Assembly: GCA_009693045.1 (NCBI GenBank)
Contig: SHXZ01000005.1
Location: 62,001-126,000, forward strand
Source: Dehalococcoidia bacterium
Lineage (GTDB): Bacteria > Chloroflexota > Dehalococcoidia > Lucifugimonadales > SHYT01
DNA length: 64,000 nucleotides
Direction of reading: 5' to 3'
Shown: positions 51,685-59,046 of the stretch, piece after piece
Numbering within the stretch: position 1 is the stretch's first letter
Layout: each line of letters starts with the position of its first letter
Notes under the pieces: generated by a model
Databases searched by the model: none
What the model saw: the letters and a program-made list of their open reading frames with translations, nothing else
Told to the model about the DNA's origin: nothing
Program-made: the position numbers and the translations under genes

Positions 51685-52569
51685 GTGAAGTTTGCCTTTT
51701 ACCCCGGCTGCGTGTCCCGCGGCGGCTGCCCCGAGCTGTACCCGTCCGTGCTGGCCGTGGCGCACCGCTTTGGCATTGAACTGGACGAGATTGTGGGCGC
51801 CTCGTGCACGGGCGCGGGCGTGCTGCAGGAGAAGAACCGCTTTCTGGGCGACAGCCTGAACGCCAGGACGTTTGCGATGGCGGAGCGGATGGGCCTGCCC
51901 ATCATGACCATCTGCAGCACGTGCCAGGGCGTGATGGCGCAGGCTCACCAGCGCCTGCGCGACGAGGCCTACCGCGCTCAGGTCAACGAGGTGCTCAAGG
52001 AAGAGGGCCTGGAGTACAAGGGGACCGTTGAGGTCAAGCACATGCTCTGGGTGCTGGCCGAGGATATCGGCGTGGAAGAGGTGAGGAGAAAGGTTGTGCG
52101 GCCGCTCTCAGGGCTCCGCGTTGCGCCGTTCTACGGCTGCTACATCGTGCGGCCGAGCGGGCCGCTCGGCTACGACGAGCACCCGGAGCGCGCCGAGTCG
52201 CTGGAGCGGGTGATTGAAGCCGTTGGCGCCACCGTTGCTGACTTTCCGGGCAAGACGCGGTGCTGCGGGTTCCCCATTCTGACGATTAACGAGCCGGCGT
52301 CCATGCGCATGGTGGCGAAGCACACGCTGGAGGCCAAGGAGCACGGCGCGGACTGCATGGTGACGCCGTGCCCGCTGTGCCACCTGAACCTGGACGGCCA
52401 GCAGCCCAAGGCGGCGATGGCAGCGAGCCAGGATATTGACCTGCCCATTCTGCACCTGCCGCAGCTTGTGGGGCTGGCGCTGGGGCTTGACTCCAACGTT
52501 TTGGGACTTGGCCGGCACATTCAGACTACGTACAGCGTGCTTATGAAAGTGGGCGTGCAGGTCCACTAA
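51685..52569 (+). CDS. CCG-domain subunit of a non-classical (SdhE-type) succinate dehydrogenase
   Basis: A 294-residue protein related to HdrB and archaeal SdhE. Two cysteine-rich CCG modules are present. The first spans FYPGCVS, SCTGAG and CSTCQGV; the second spans FYGCYIV, RCCGFPI and CPLCHLN. These modules bind Fe-S centres and in type-E complex II may link SdhAB to the membrane in place of heme anchors. The GTG at 51685 follows GAGGAGAA. It is 82 bp after sdhB, in the same operon. SdhE here means the CCG subunit, not the E. coli FAD-assembly factor of the same name. Confidence 0.88.
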   Translation: MKFAFYPGCVSRGGCPELYPSVLAVAHRFGIELDEIVGASCTGAGVLQEKNRFLGDSLNARTFAMAERMGLPIMTICSTCQGVMAQAHQRLRDEAYRAQVNEVLKEEGLEYKGTVEVKHMLWVLAEDIGVEEVRRKVVRPLSGLRVAPFYGCYIVRPSGPLGYDEHPERAESLERVIEAVGATVADFPGKTRCCGFPILTINEPASMRMVAKHTLEAKEHGADCMVTPCPLCHLNLDGQQPKAAMAASQDIDLPILHLPQLVGLALGLDSNVLGLGRHIQTTYSVLMKVGVQVH

Positions 52570-52636
52570 AGGAAGCCAAGCCCGCGTTGTGCAGTAAGTC
52601 TGCCGGCGATGGTCGGGCCCATGAGAAATGGCGGTT

Positions 52637-52664
52637 GTAGGGGCGATTCATGAATCGCCCCTAC
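52637..52664. repeat. GTAGGGGC-type palindrome, core ATTCATGAAT
   Basis: 28-bp perfect palindrome 67 bp 3' of the CCG subunit gene. It has the same core as the copy at 32883 but G/C inner flanks. Confidence 0.8.
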
Positions 52665-52783
52665 AAAAAGCTGCGCCAAGGAATCATCCGACAGTGTGGT
52701 TCCTTTCGTTTACTTAGGCAGACAAGCGTTTATCCGAGTACTGCCTAGCGCTGAGCAAGCGTGGAAAGAAGGTAAAACAGTCC

Positions 52784-54223
52784 ATGATCCAGATAGGAAT
52801 GGGCGCAGACATCCTGCGGACAGCTTGGTTTGTCATAAGCTGGCACGGGTTCCTCAGCTTCGTTGGCACGCTGGTCGCGGTGCTTCTCGTGGTCCGGTGG
52901 GCAAGCCCGCAGGTGGCGAACCCCGCCAAGCCTAAGACGCTGCTAGGGCGGATCGGCAGGTCAGCGCGGGGTTTCCTTGGCATGGAAAGCGACCTGTTTC
53001 TTGGCAAGCTGGAGAAGGAGCTTGAGGGGGCCATCAAGCAGGTCCGGGACACGGCGTCGCAGTATTTCAAGGACATACGGCTGCGGGAAGTGGCGGAGAC
53101 GCCGCAGGGAATCGCGCTTGCCTCCGGCGAGCTGCCCGACATGATCAAGAAGCTGCCCCTACAGGAGAGGATGCGGGTCACGGTGGTGACGAGGGACGGC
53201 GGCGTGGTCGCGGACACCGCTGATGACCCCGGCGTGCGGGACATGCCCGCGGTGCTCCGAGACGCGCGATCGGTGCTCAACGGCTTTCCGGGCATGGCGG
53301 TCCGGACCGTCAATAGAGAGGAGCACGCGGTCTTCACGTATCCCGTGATTGTGGAGCGGCCCGTGGCGACGAAGGTGGAGGTTGGCGGCGGAACGGGCGA
53401 GGCGAGAGTCAACGTCCTGATGGAGCGCACCGAGCGGATTGTGGGTGGGGCGGTCCGGATCACGGTCCCGACCGGGGGCGCGACCGGAGTGCGAGCGAGG
53501 ACGGTGGAAGCCGTCTACAACGTTGCGATATGGGGCATCGTGGGCGGCATCATTGGCGCCAGGATTGTCCACGTCGTTGATGAGTGGCGGTTCTATGGGG
53601 CGAACCCCGGCCAGATCATCGCCATCTGGAACGGCGGCATTGGTTTGTGGGGCGCGTTGTTGGGCGGGTTCCTTGGCGGCTTGCTGGCGGCGAAGCTGTA
53701 CAAAGTGCCGGTCGGGAAGATGGCCGATCTTGCGGGACTGACCATGCTGCTCGCGCAGGCCATCGGGCGCGTTGGCGACATCATCAACGGCGAGCATATT
53801 AGCAAGGTCACGAACGCGCCGTGGGGATTCGTGTGGAGCAACCCGGAAAGCCCCACGTTCCGCTCGTACGGGCTGGCTGCCACCCACCCGGCGGTGGTGT
53901 ATGAGCTGATTTGGGACCTTCTTCTCTTCTTCTTCTTGTGGCGGTTCGTGCGAGGGCGGCTCAAGCCGGACGGCATGCTGTTCGTGGCGTACCTGGGGTT
54001 TTACTCGTTCGGGCGGTACTTTATCCAGTACTACCGCGTGGACCGCATCTGGTTTGCGGGGCTTCAAGAGGCGCAGCTCATCGCTCTGGCGGTGATGCTC
54101 GTCACGATACCCCTGCTGGCGTTCAAGGCACGTATCGTCCATCGTGATGCGGCAGAACCAGTACCGGAGCCGCCGCCATCGCCCCGGCGCAGGCCGGCGG
54201 CGGCGAGCAGAAGCGCCGGCTAG
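52784..54223 (+). CDS. lgt: Prolipoprotein diacylglyceryl transferase (Lgt) family protein with a ~200-residue sensor-like insertion
   Basis: A 479-residue protein; typical Lgt is about 260-300. TM1 is at about 14-39 with SWHGF at the catalytic-Tyr place (WYG in E. coli). Then about 200 residues (42-243) have no match to Lgt. The rest resumes the family pattern: GGIIGARIVHVVDEW, IWNGGIGLWGALLGG, AIGRVGDIINGE (328-337, with the essential Arg) and YSFGRYFIQYYRVD (407-420). The insert contains a long helix (69-100). It also contains RMRVTVVTRDGGVVADTADD (129-148) and HAVFTYPVIV, a pattern like PAS/CACHE-type sensors of histidine kinases. Lgt attaches diacylglycerol to lipoprotein Cys; this protein may sense something as well. 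No other lgt lies in the window. Confidence 0.8.
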   Translation: MIQIGMGADILRTAWFVISWHGFLSFVGTLVAVLLVVRWASPQVANPAKPKTLLGRIGRSARGFLGMESDLFLGKLEKELEGAIKQVRDTASQYFKDIRLREVAETPQGIALASGELPDMIKKLPLQERMRVTVVTRDGGVVADTADDPGVRDMPAVLRDARSVLNGFPGMAVRTVNREEHAVFTYPVIVERPVATKVEVGGGTGEARVNVLMERTERIVGGAVRITVPTGGATGVRARTVEAVYNVAIWGIVGGIIGARIVHVVDEWRFYGANPGQIIAIWNGGIGLWGALLGGFLGGLLAAKLYKVPVGKMADLAGLTMLLAQAIGRVGDIINGEHISKVTNAPWGFVWSNPESPTFRSYGLAATHPAVVYELIWDLLLFFFLWRFVRGRLKPDGMLFVAYLGFYSFGRYFIQYYRVDRIWFAGLQEAQLIALAVMLVTIPLLAFKARIVHRDAAEPVPEPPPSPRRRPAAASRSAG

Positions 54224-54376
54224 CTTCTGCGCTTGATGTGCAACGCGGCTGCGGAGCCAGGGAGCGACCCTGGCTCCGCAACTGTTGTGTGTTGCTGAGG
54301 CAGCACCTGTCGTCGTACGCGAAGGAGCGGGCGAAGGGGTGTAGGGGGGCGTGGGTTGGCGAAAGGGATGACCGAT

Positions 54377-54405
54377 GTAGGGGCGCACGGTTTGTGCGCC
54401 CCTAC
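54377..54405. repeat. GTAGGGGC-type palindrome, core CACGGTTTGTG
   Basis: 29 bp with standard arms GTAGGGGCG and CGCCCCTAC; the core is nearly self-complementary. Confidence 0.75.
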
Positions 54406-54543
54406 TCGTTTGGCAGGTGAAGGCGTGGGTCGGCTATGTGTATGAGTTGGCGACGTGTGGGAAATTCCTCGCTGCTCTCGGAATGACAGGGGGCGCGAGG
54501 AATGACAGAAAAGCGTGAGGGGCGAGAGACATCAGTGGGACAA

Positions 54544-54577
54544 CGAAGAGGGGCGGCCACGTGGCCGCCCCTCTTCG
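54544..54577. repeat. 34-bp perfect palindrome, GGGGCG core GCCACGTGGC
   Basis: Arms CGAAGAGGGGCGGCCAC and GTGGCCGCCCCTCTTCG, immediately 3' of korB. A GAGGGGCG variant like the copy at 19051. Confidence 0.78.
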
Positions 54578-54600
54578 TGTGTGGCCTTCGCGAGGTTGGG

Positions 54601-55467
54601 CTAGACGTTGAGGGCGTCCACCAACTGCTGGGTGGTCTGGAGGCGCGCCTTCTTCTTCATGGTCTCCATGCGGCGCTCCAATGGCTCGGAGGTGGGGTTC
54701 TGGTAGAGGATGCCGACGGGGACGCCCGGCGAGCGGGCGAGCTTGTAGGCGGCTTCCCAGTTGGCGGTGTCGTGGGTGGGGGGGACGTCGTACAGCAACG
54801 GGGCGATGCCCTTTTTTGGGTCGCCCTTGATGGCGTCGTAGGTGTCGTTGTACGTGGTGCAGGGGGACTGGACGTTGACGATGGAGAAGCCTGGGTGGTC
54901 CATGGCTTGGACGATGAGCTTGGCGAGCTCTCTGGGTTTGCCGGAGAAGCCGCCGGCGACGAAGCTTGCGCCGTGGCCGAGGAAGAGCTCCAGCGGGTTG
55001 ACCTTGCCTTCCACCTTGCCGAAGGGGGTGCTGGAGGTGACCGTACCGAATACGGTGGTGGGGGAGCTTTGGCCTTTGGTGAGGCCGTACACGCCGTTGT
55101 CCATGATGACGCAGGTGATGTTCAGGTTGCGCTGCGCCGCGGGGCCGATGTGCTCGGCGCCGATGCTGAGGAAGTCGCCGTCGCCGGCGACGACAATGAC
55201 GTTGAGCTCCGGACGGGCCATCTTGACGCCAAAGGCGATGGGCAGCGTCCGCCCGTGGATGCCGTGGATGCCGAAGGGCTGAGGCCCCTCCAGCAAGTGG
55301 ACGAGGTTGCCTGAGCAGCCGATGCCGGCGACCACGACGGTGTTCTCTATGGGAACGGACTTGGTGACGGACCACTCCTTGAGGGCGAACTCAATGGAGC
55401 GCCGGACTCCGAAGTCGCCGCAGCCGGGGCACCACTTGAAGTCGTATTCCGGGTTCTTGGCGCTCAT
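54601..55467 (-). CDS. korB: 2-oxoacid:ferredoxin oxidoreductase, beta subunit
   Basis: A 288-residue TPP-binding subunit. KWCPGCGDFGV and GIGCSGN supply Cys residues for an Fe-S cluster, and GDGDFLSIGAEH with DNGVYGLTKGQ is the TPP-Mg site. With the alpha/gamma subunit it oxidises a 2-oxoacid, most likely 2-oxoglutarate, to its CoA thioester and reduces ferredoxin. The ATG overlaps the stop of korA by 4 nt, so the pair is translationally coupled. Substrate choice is an inference from the KorAB-like arrangement. Confidence 0.93.
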   Translation of the reverse strand: MSAKNPEYDFKWCPGCGDFGVRRSIEFALKEWSVTKSVPIENTVVVAGIGCSGNLVHLLEGPQPFGIHGIHGRTLPIAFGVKMARPELNVIVVAGDGDFLSIGAEHIGPAAQRNLNITCVIMDNGVYGLTKGQSSPTTVFGTVTSSTPFGKVEGKVNPLELFLGHGASFVAGGFSGKPRELAKLIVQAMDHPGFSIVNVQSPCTTYNDTYDAIKGDPKKGIAPLLYDVPPTHDTANWEAAYKLARSPGVPVGILYQNPTSEPLERRMETMKKKARLQTTQQLVDALNV

Positions 55468-57179
55468 ACCTTCACCCTCCCTTTGTTACCAGCCTGGACG
55501 CGCTCGGTGACGCGGCGGACGAGGTCGCGGACCTTGAAGGGCAGACCAGTGTACTGGGTGATCGCCTCGGCGCGGACGCCGTGGGAGCGGAGCACGCTGG
55601 CGAACTGGCCCATGTAGTTGAGCTCAGGCACCAGGACGAGCTCCTTGGAGCGCAGCTCTTCCAGAAGCTTGGGCGGCAGCGGGTTGAGGAACATGGTGTA
55701 GTACCAGGCCACGGGGACGCCGGCCGCCTCAAGCTGGGCGTAGGCCTCCATGCCGGAGCCTTTCTCGCCGCCCCAGGGCATGACGGCGATGGAGTGCTGG
55801 GTGTTCTTGCTCTCCCAGGCGCCGTCCTCCAGGAGCTTGAGCTTGGCGAAGCGGCGCTCGGTCATGTGGATGTGGCGATCGGGGAGGTGGGTGGTGTCGC
55901 CGAAGGGGTCGTGCTCGCTGCCGTTGGCGATGTAGGAGCCTGGACCGCCTGGGAGCGGCATGGGGGAGACGCCGTGTTCCTCGTAGCGGCGGTAGCCGTT
56001 GTTGCCGGTGTAGACCTTGCGGTTCTCAACAAGGACCTTGCTCAGGTCGGGCTTCGGGATGTTCTCGGAGCGCTCGGAGAGCATCATTTCGCTGAGGATG
56101 ATGACGGGGCCTTGGTACCGCTCGGCCCAGTTTAACGCCTTGACGGCGGCGTAGAAGCACTCTTCCACGGTGCCAGGGGCGATGACGGGCATGCTGACGT
56201 CGCCGTGGGCGGGATTGAGGGCGGCAAGGAGGTCGGACTGCTCGGTCTTGGTGGGGAGGCCGGTGGCGGGGCCGCCTCGCTGGACGTCAACGACGACCAG
56301 GGGGATTTCCGACATCCAGGCGAGGCCGAGGCCTTCGCTCATGAGGGAGAAGCCGGGGCCGGCGGTGGCGGTCATGGCCTTCTTGCCGGTGAAGCCCGCG
56401 CCCAGGATGGTGTTGATGGATTCAATTTCGGAGCTGGCCTGGTACGCAAACTTGCCAGGTCCCATGAGGTTGCGTTCCATGAAGACGAGGATGGGTGTGG
56501 CCGGTGAGATGGGGTAGCCGACGTACACGTCAATGCCTGCGTGCATTGCGCCGAGGGCGATGGCGGTGTTGCCGTTAAGGAGGATCTGGGCGTAGCTGAC
56601 GGGCACTGGCGGGGGGAGCTGGCCGACCTGCATCTCGGCGCTGGCGGCGGCTTCACGGCCCAGACGGAGCGCCAGCTTGTTGCCGGCGACGATGGCTTCG
56701 TCGCCGGGGCGGCCTCGGCTGAAGCGCTTGGCGTTGAACTGCTCCAGGAAGTCCAGCTCCCAGTTGACGAGGCGCGTGAGGGCACCGAGGACGACCATGT
56801 TGCCGGCGCGGAGGTTGCCGGACTTTTTGGCGAGCTCGTCAAAGGGGAGGCCGATGGCCTGCTTGTCCTTGTCCGGAGTGAAGGAGGCGGAGTCGTAGAG
56901 GACGACGCCGCCGGGGCGAACCTCGGAGCGGTGCGTCTGGTAGGCCTCTTTGTTGAAGGCCACGAGGATGTCCACTTCGTCGCCGGAGCTGAGGACGCGG
57001 CTGGTGGAGACGCGGGCTTGTGTCCACGTTGGGCCGCCCAGGATCTGGGACGGGAACGTGGCGAAGGTTTGGACGTGGTAGCCGTATTGCGAGGCCGATT
57101 GGGCCAGGATTTCCGAGGCGCTTACGACGCCCGCGCCTCCTTCGGCGGCGAATCGGACAACGAAGTCCTGCTTTGGCAC
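55464..57179 (-). CDS. korA: 2-oxoacid:ferredoxin oxidoreductase, fused gamma-alpha subunit
   Basis: A 571-residue protein with an N-terminal gamma domain (about 1-185; VRFAAEGGAGVVSASEILAQ, VDILVAFNKEAY) fused to the alpha pyrimidine-binding domain (about 200-571; GNTAIALGAMHAGIDVYVGY, TATAGPGFSLMSEGLGLAWM). This fusion is usual in 2-oxoglutarate and related ferredoxin oxidoreductases. GGGAGGAC precedes ATG 57179. In this genome it may feed reduced ferredoxin to the nearby NuoEFG-less complex I; that is an inference. Confidence 0.93.
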   Translation of the reverse strand: MPKQDFVVRFAAEGGAGVVSASEILAQSASQYGYHVQTFATFPSQILGGPTWTQARVSTSRVLSSGDEVDILVAFNKEAYQTHRSEVRPGGVVLYDSASFTPDKDKQAIGLPFDELAKKSGNLRAGNMVVLGALTRLVNWELDFLEQFNAKRFSRGRPGDEAIVAGNKLALRLGREAAASAEMQVGQLPPPVPVSYAQILLNGNTAIALGAMHAGIDVYVGYPISPATPILVFMERNLMGPGKFAYQASSEIESINTILGAGFTGKKAMTATAGPGFSLMSEGLGLAWMSEIPLVVVDVQRGGPATGLPTKTEQSDLLAALNPAHGDVSMPVIAPGTVEECFYAAVKALNWAERYQGPVIILSEMMLSERSENIPKPDLSKVLVENRKVYTGNNGYRRYEEHGVSPMPLPGGPGSYIANGSEHDPFGDTTHLPDRHIHMTERRFAKLKLLEDGAWESKNTQHSIAVMPWGGEKGSGMEAYAQLEAAGVPVAWYYTMFLNPLPPKLLEELRSKELVLVPELNYMGQFASVLRSHGVRAEAITQYTGLPFKVRDLVRRVTERVQAGNKGRVKV

Positions 57180-57682
57180 TCTGTCCTCCCTCTCACAGCG
57201 CCGCGATGCGATTCGTGGCGTGGATATCCTGTGGGCGTTGCTTCACGTAGAAGGGTCGCGAGGGTTTACCAAAGGAAAGAGTTCTTGAGGAGAATGGAGA
57301 GAGTACGGAAGGTGTACTGGTGTCCGCCGCCCTTCCCCGTCGCGCCGCTGGCGCCAGCTTAGGTCCTGGCATACCCTCCGTATCCTGATCACCGTCTCGT
57401 ATCGCTAAGTGCGGAATTTCAGTGTAGCTAGTACGAGAGTCGTTGTCAACGCTGGCGGCCCGCGATTTTGAGGTGGGGAGCGCGTGGATGACGGCGCGAG
57501 ACGGCGGGCCGCCAGCGTTGACATTTGGCAAGGCCATTCTACACTGGGCTGGGACCAGGGTGTTCTTGCCCGAGCGCCAGGAAGGGCGCGGCCCCCTCGG
57601 GAAGCTCGGGGCAGGCTCTTCACCCTTCACGGCAAAGGAGGTTGGAGGTCGTTGCGGAGTTGGTCTTGCCAGGAGGTGTGTG
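57180..57682. other. 503-bp intergenic region between divergent genes
   Basis: No gene supported. It holds a 19-bp inverted repeat at 57445-57522 and a composite repeat with GGGAAGCTCGGGGCAGGCTC / TTCACCCTTCACGGCAAAGG (about 57585-57640). Confidence 0.5.
57445..57522. repeat. 19-bp perfect inverted repeat with 40-bp spacer
   Basis: GTCAACGCTGGCGGCCCGC at 57445-57463 and its exact complement at 57504-57522. It could be ends of a short mobile unit or a regulatory stem. Confidence 0.65.
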
Positions 57683-58585
57683 TTGCGCATCGTTTCGTTG
57701 CTGCCCAGCGCCACGGAGATCGTGTTTGCGCTGGGGCTGGGCGAGCAGCTCGTTGGGGTGTCGCATACGTGCGATTTCCCGGAGGAGGCGAGGCGGTTGC
57801 CGGTGCTGACCCGGAGCTTGCGCGAGGAGGCGCGTCGCCAGGGGCGTTCGGTGGCGGAGGCGCAGGCGAAGGGCGGGCCGATGTACCTCATAGATGGGGA
57901 CTTGCTGCGGTCCCTCCATCCTGATCTGATCCTGACGCAGGAGATCTGCGATGTGTGCGCGGCGGACGGTGGGTCGGTGTTTGAGGCGGCTGGGAAGGCG
58001 CTGGACTACTCGCCGGCGGTCCTGTCGCTGAACGCGGCGACGGTGGAGGACGTGCTGGGGAACGTGGTGGAGATAGGCCGCGCGGCGGGCGCGGAGTTGC
58101 GCGCCGAGGGGCTGGTTGGGGCGATGCGGGAGCGGCTGGGACGGGTGGCGCAGGCGGTGGCGCGCACTCAAGCCCGCCCGGGGGTGGCGGCGGTGGAGTG
58201 GGCGCGGCCTCTACGGAACGCGGGCCTGTGGGTGCCGGAGCTGATTGCGACGGCGGGCGGCAAGGACGGCCTGGGGACGCCGGGCGAACGGTCTCGAGTG
58301 CTTTCCTGGAGCGAGATGGTCGGCTCCGAGCCGGACGTGGTGCTGATGATGCCGTGCGGGATGGACCTGAACGCCTCGGCGGCTGAGGCGTTCCAGCTTC
58401 AGCGGTTCTCGCAGTGGTGGTCCATGCCCGCGGCGAGCCACGGCCAGGTGTTCGCGCTGGACGGACGGGTGCCGAGCCGACACGGGCCGCGGTTGGTGGA
58501 CGTGGCGGAGACCATGGCGGCGCTGCTGCACCCGCAGCTGGGGCTGGCGCCAAGCCCTCGCGCGGCGTGGCGGAAGGTGGGGTGA
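57683..58585 (+). CDS. Cobalamin/metal-binding periplasmic-binding-like protein (BtuF family)
   Basis: About 300 residues with the helical-backbone metal-receptor fold. RIVSLLPSATEIVFALGLGE, LVGVSHTCDFPEEARRLPVL and HPDLILTQEICDVCA are characteristic of the BtuF/cobalamin-binding group. There is no signal peptide: the protein begins almost at the first β-strand, so it may be cytoplasmic or the start is mis-set. TTG 57683 is 6 nt after AGGAGG; GTG 57680 is the alternative. No ABC permease or ATPase gene is adjacent, so transport cannot be assumed. Confidence 0.8.
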   Translation: MRIVSLLPSATEIVFALGLGEQLVGVSHTCDFPEEARRLPVLTRSLREEARRQGRSVAEAQAKGGPMYLIDGDLLRSLHPDLILTQEICDVCAADGGSVFEAAGKALDYSPAVLSLNAATVEDVLGNVVEIGRAAGAELRAEGLVGAMRERLGRVAQAVARTQARPGVAAVEWARPLRNAGLWVPELIATAGGKDGLGTPGERSRVLSWSEMVGSEPDVVLMMPCGMDLNASAAEAFQLQRFSQWWSMPAASHGQVFALDGRVPSRHGPRLVDVAETMAALLHPQLGLAPSPRAAWRKVG

Positions 58586-58792
58586 GCGGTTAGCGCGTGT
58601 GGGTTCGCCGAACGAAGGGGGGCGGCCACACGGGGCCGCTCCTAGGCTGCGATTGGAACCGATATCGGGCAATTCTTGCGAGCTAACTGCAACGTGTAGG
58701 GCTGGGTTTGAAACCATCGGTCCCAACCAACTCCGATTTCATTCATAATTCGCTGTACTGGCACTCTAAACCGCTTATCGGCGCTTTGCGAA

Positions 58793-58876
58793 CCTAACCC
58801 CCTGCCCCCTTCCCTGTAGGGAAGGGGGACAACATGCTCCCCTCCCCTTGAGGGGCTGGGCAGGGGAGAGGTCACA
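58793..58876. repeat. Two adjacent CCCTTCCC...GGGAAGGG / CCCCTCCCC...GGGG repeats
   Basis: Two neighbouring palindromic units of the second family. Confidence 0.6.
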
Positions 58877-58988
58877 CGCAGCCGGGAAGCCACAGCCTGT
58901 TCTTCCATCCCGCCCCACGATTGATGGGCTGCTTGGTCTTCTACTGCGATCCCTTCGTTTGGCGGTGTCCGGAGCAAGCTCTGTTTCC

Positions 58989-59017
58989 TTGAACGGGTAG
59001 AGCAGCGGGGCTATGAT
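58989..59017 (+). promoter_or_regulatory. Promoter of the TPP-enzyme gene
   Basis: TTGAAC, a 17-nt spacer and TATGAT end 29 nt before ATG 59047. Confidence 0.65.
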
Positions 59018-59046
59018 GCAGCCAGGCAGCGGAGCGAGGTGGAACG

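Larger units (their letters stand above)
54224..54600. other. 377-bp intergenic region between convergent lgt and korB
   Basis: No gene seen. It contains two GTAGGGGC-class palindromes (54377 and 54544) and a GGAATGACAG repeat near 54478-54515. All lie 3' of both flanking genes. Confidence 0.5.
58586..59046. other. 461-bp intergenic region with repeats
   Basis: No gene supported. It holds a degenerate GGGGGCGGCCACACGGGGCCGC unit (58616-58645). A double repeat, CCCCTGCCCCCTTCCCTG/TAGGGAAGGGGG and CTCCCCTCCCCTTGAGGGGCTGGGCAGGGGAG, is at 58793-58876. The TPP-gene promoter is at the right end. Confidence 0.5.

Noticed and set aside
58642-58977. 111-codon minus-strand frame
   Set aside because: Much of it is translated repeat DNA (LPSPSRGGEH and similar). 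No start signal or family was recognised.
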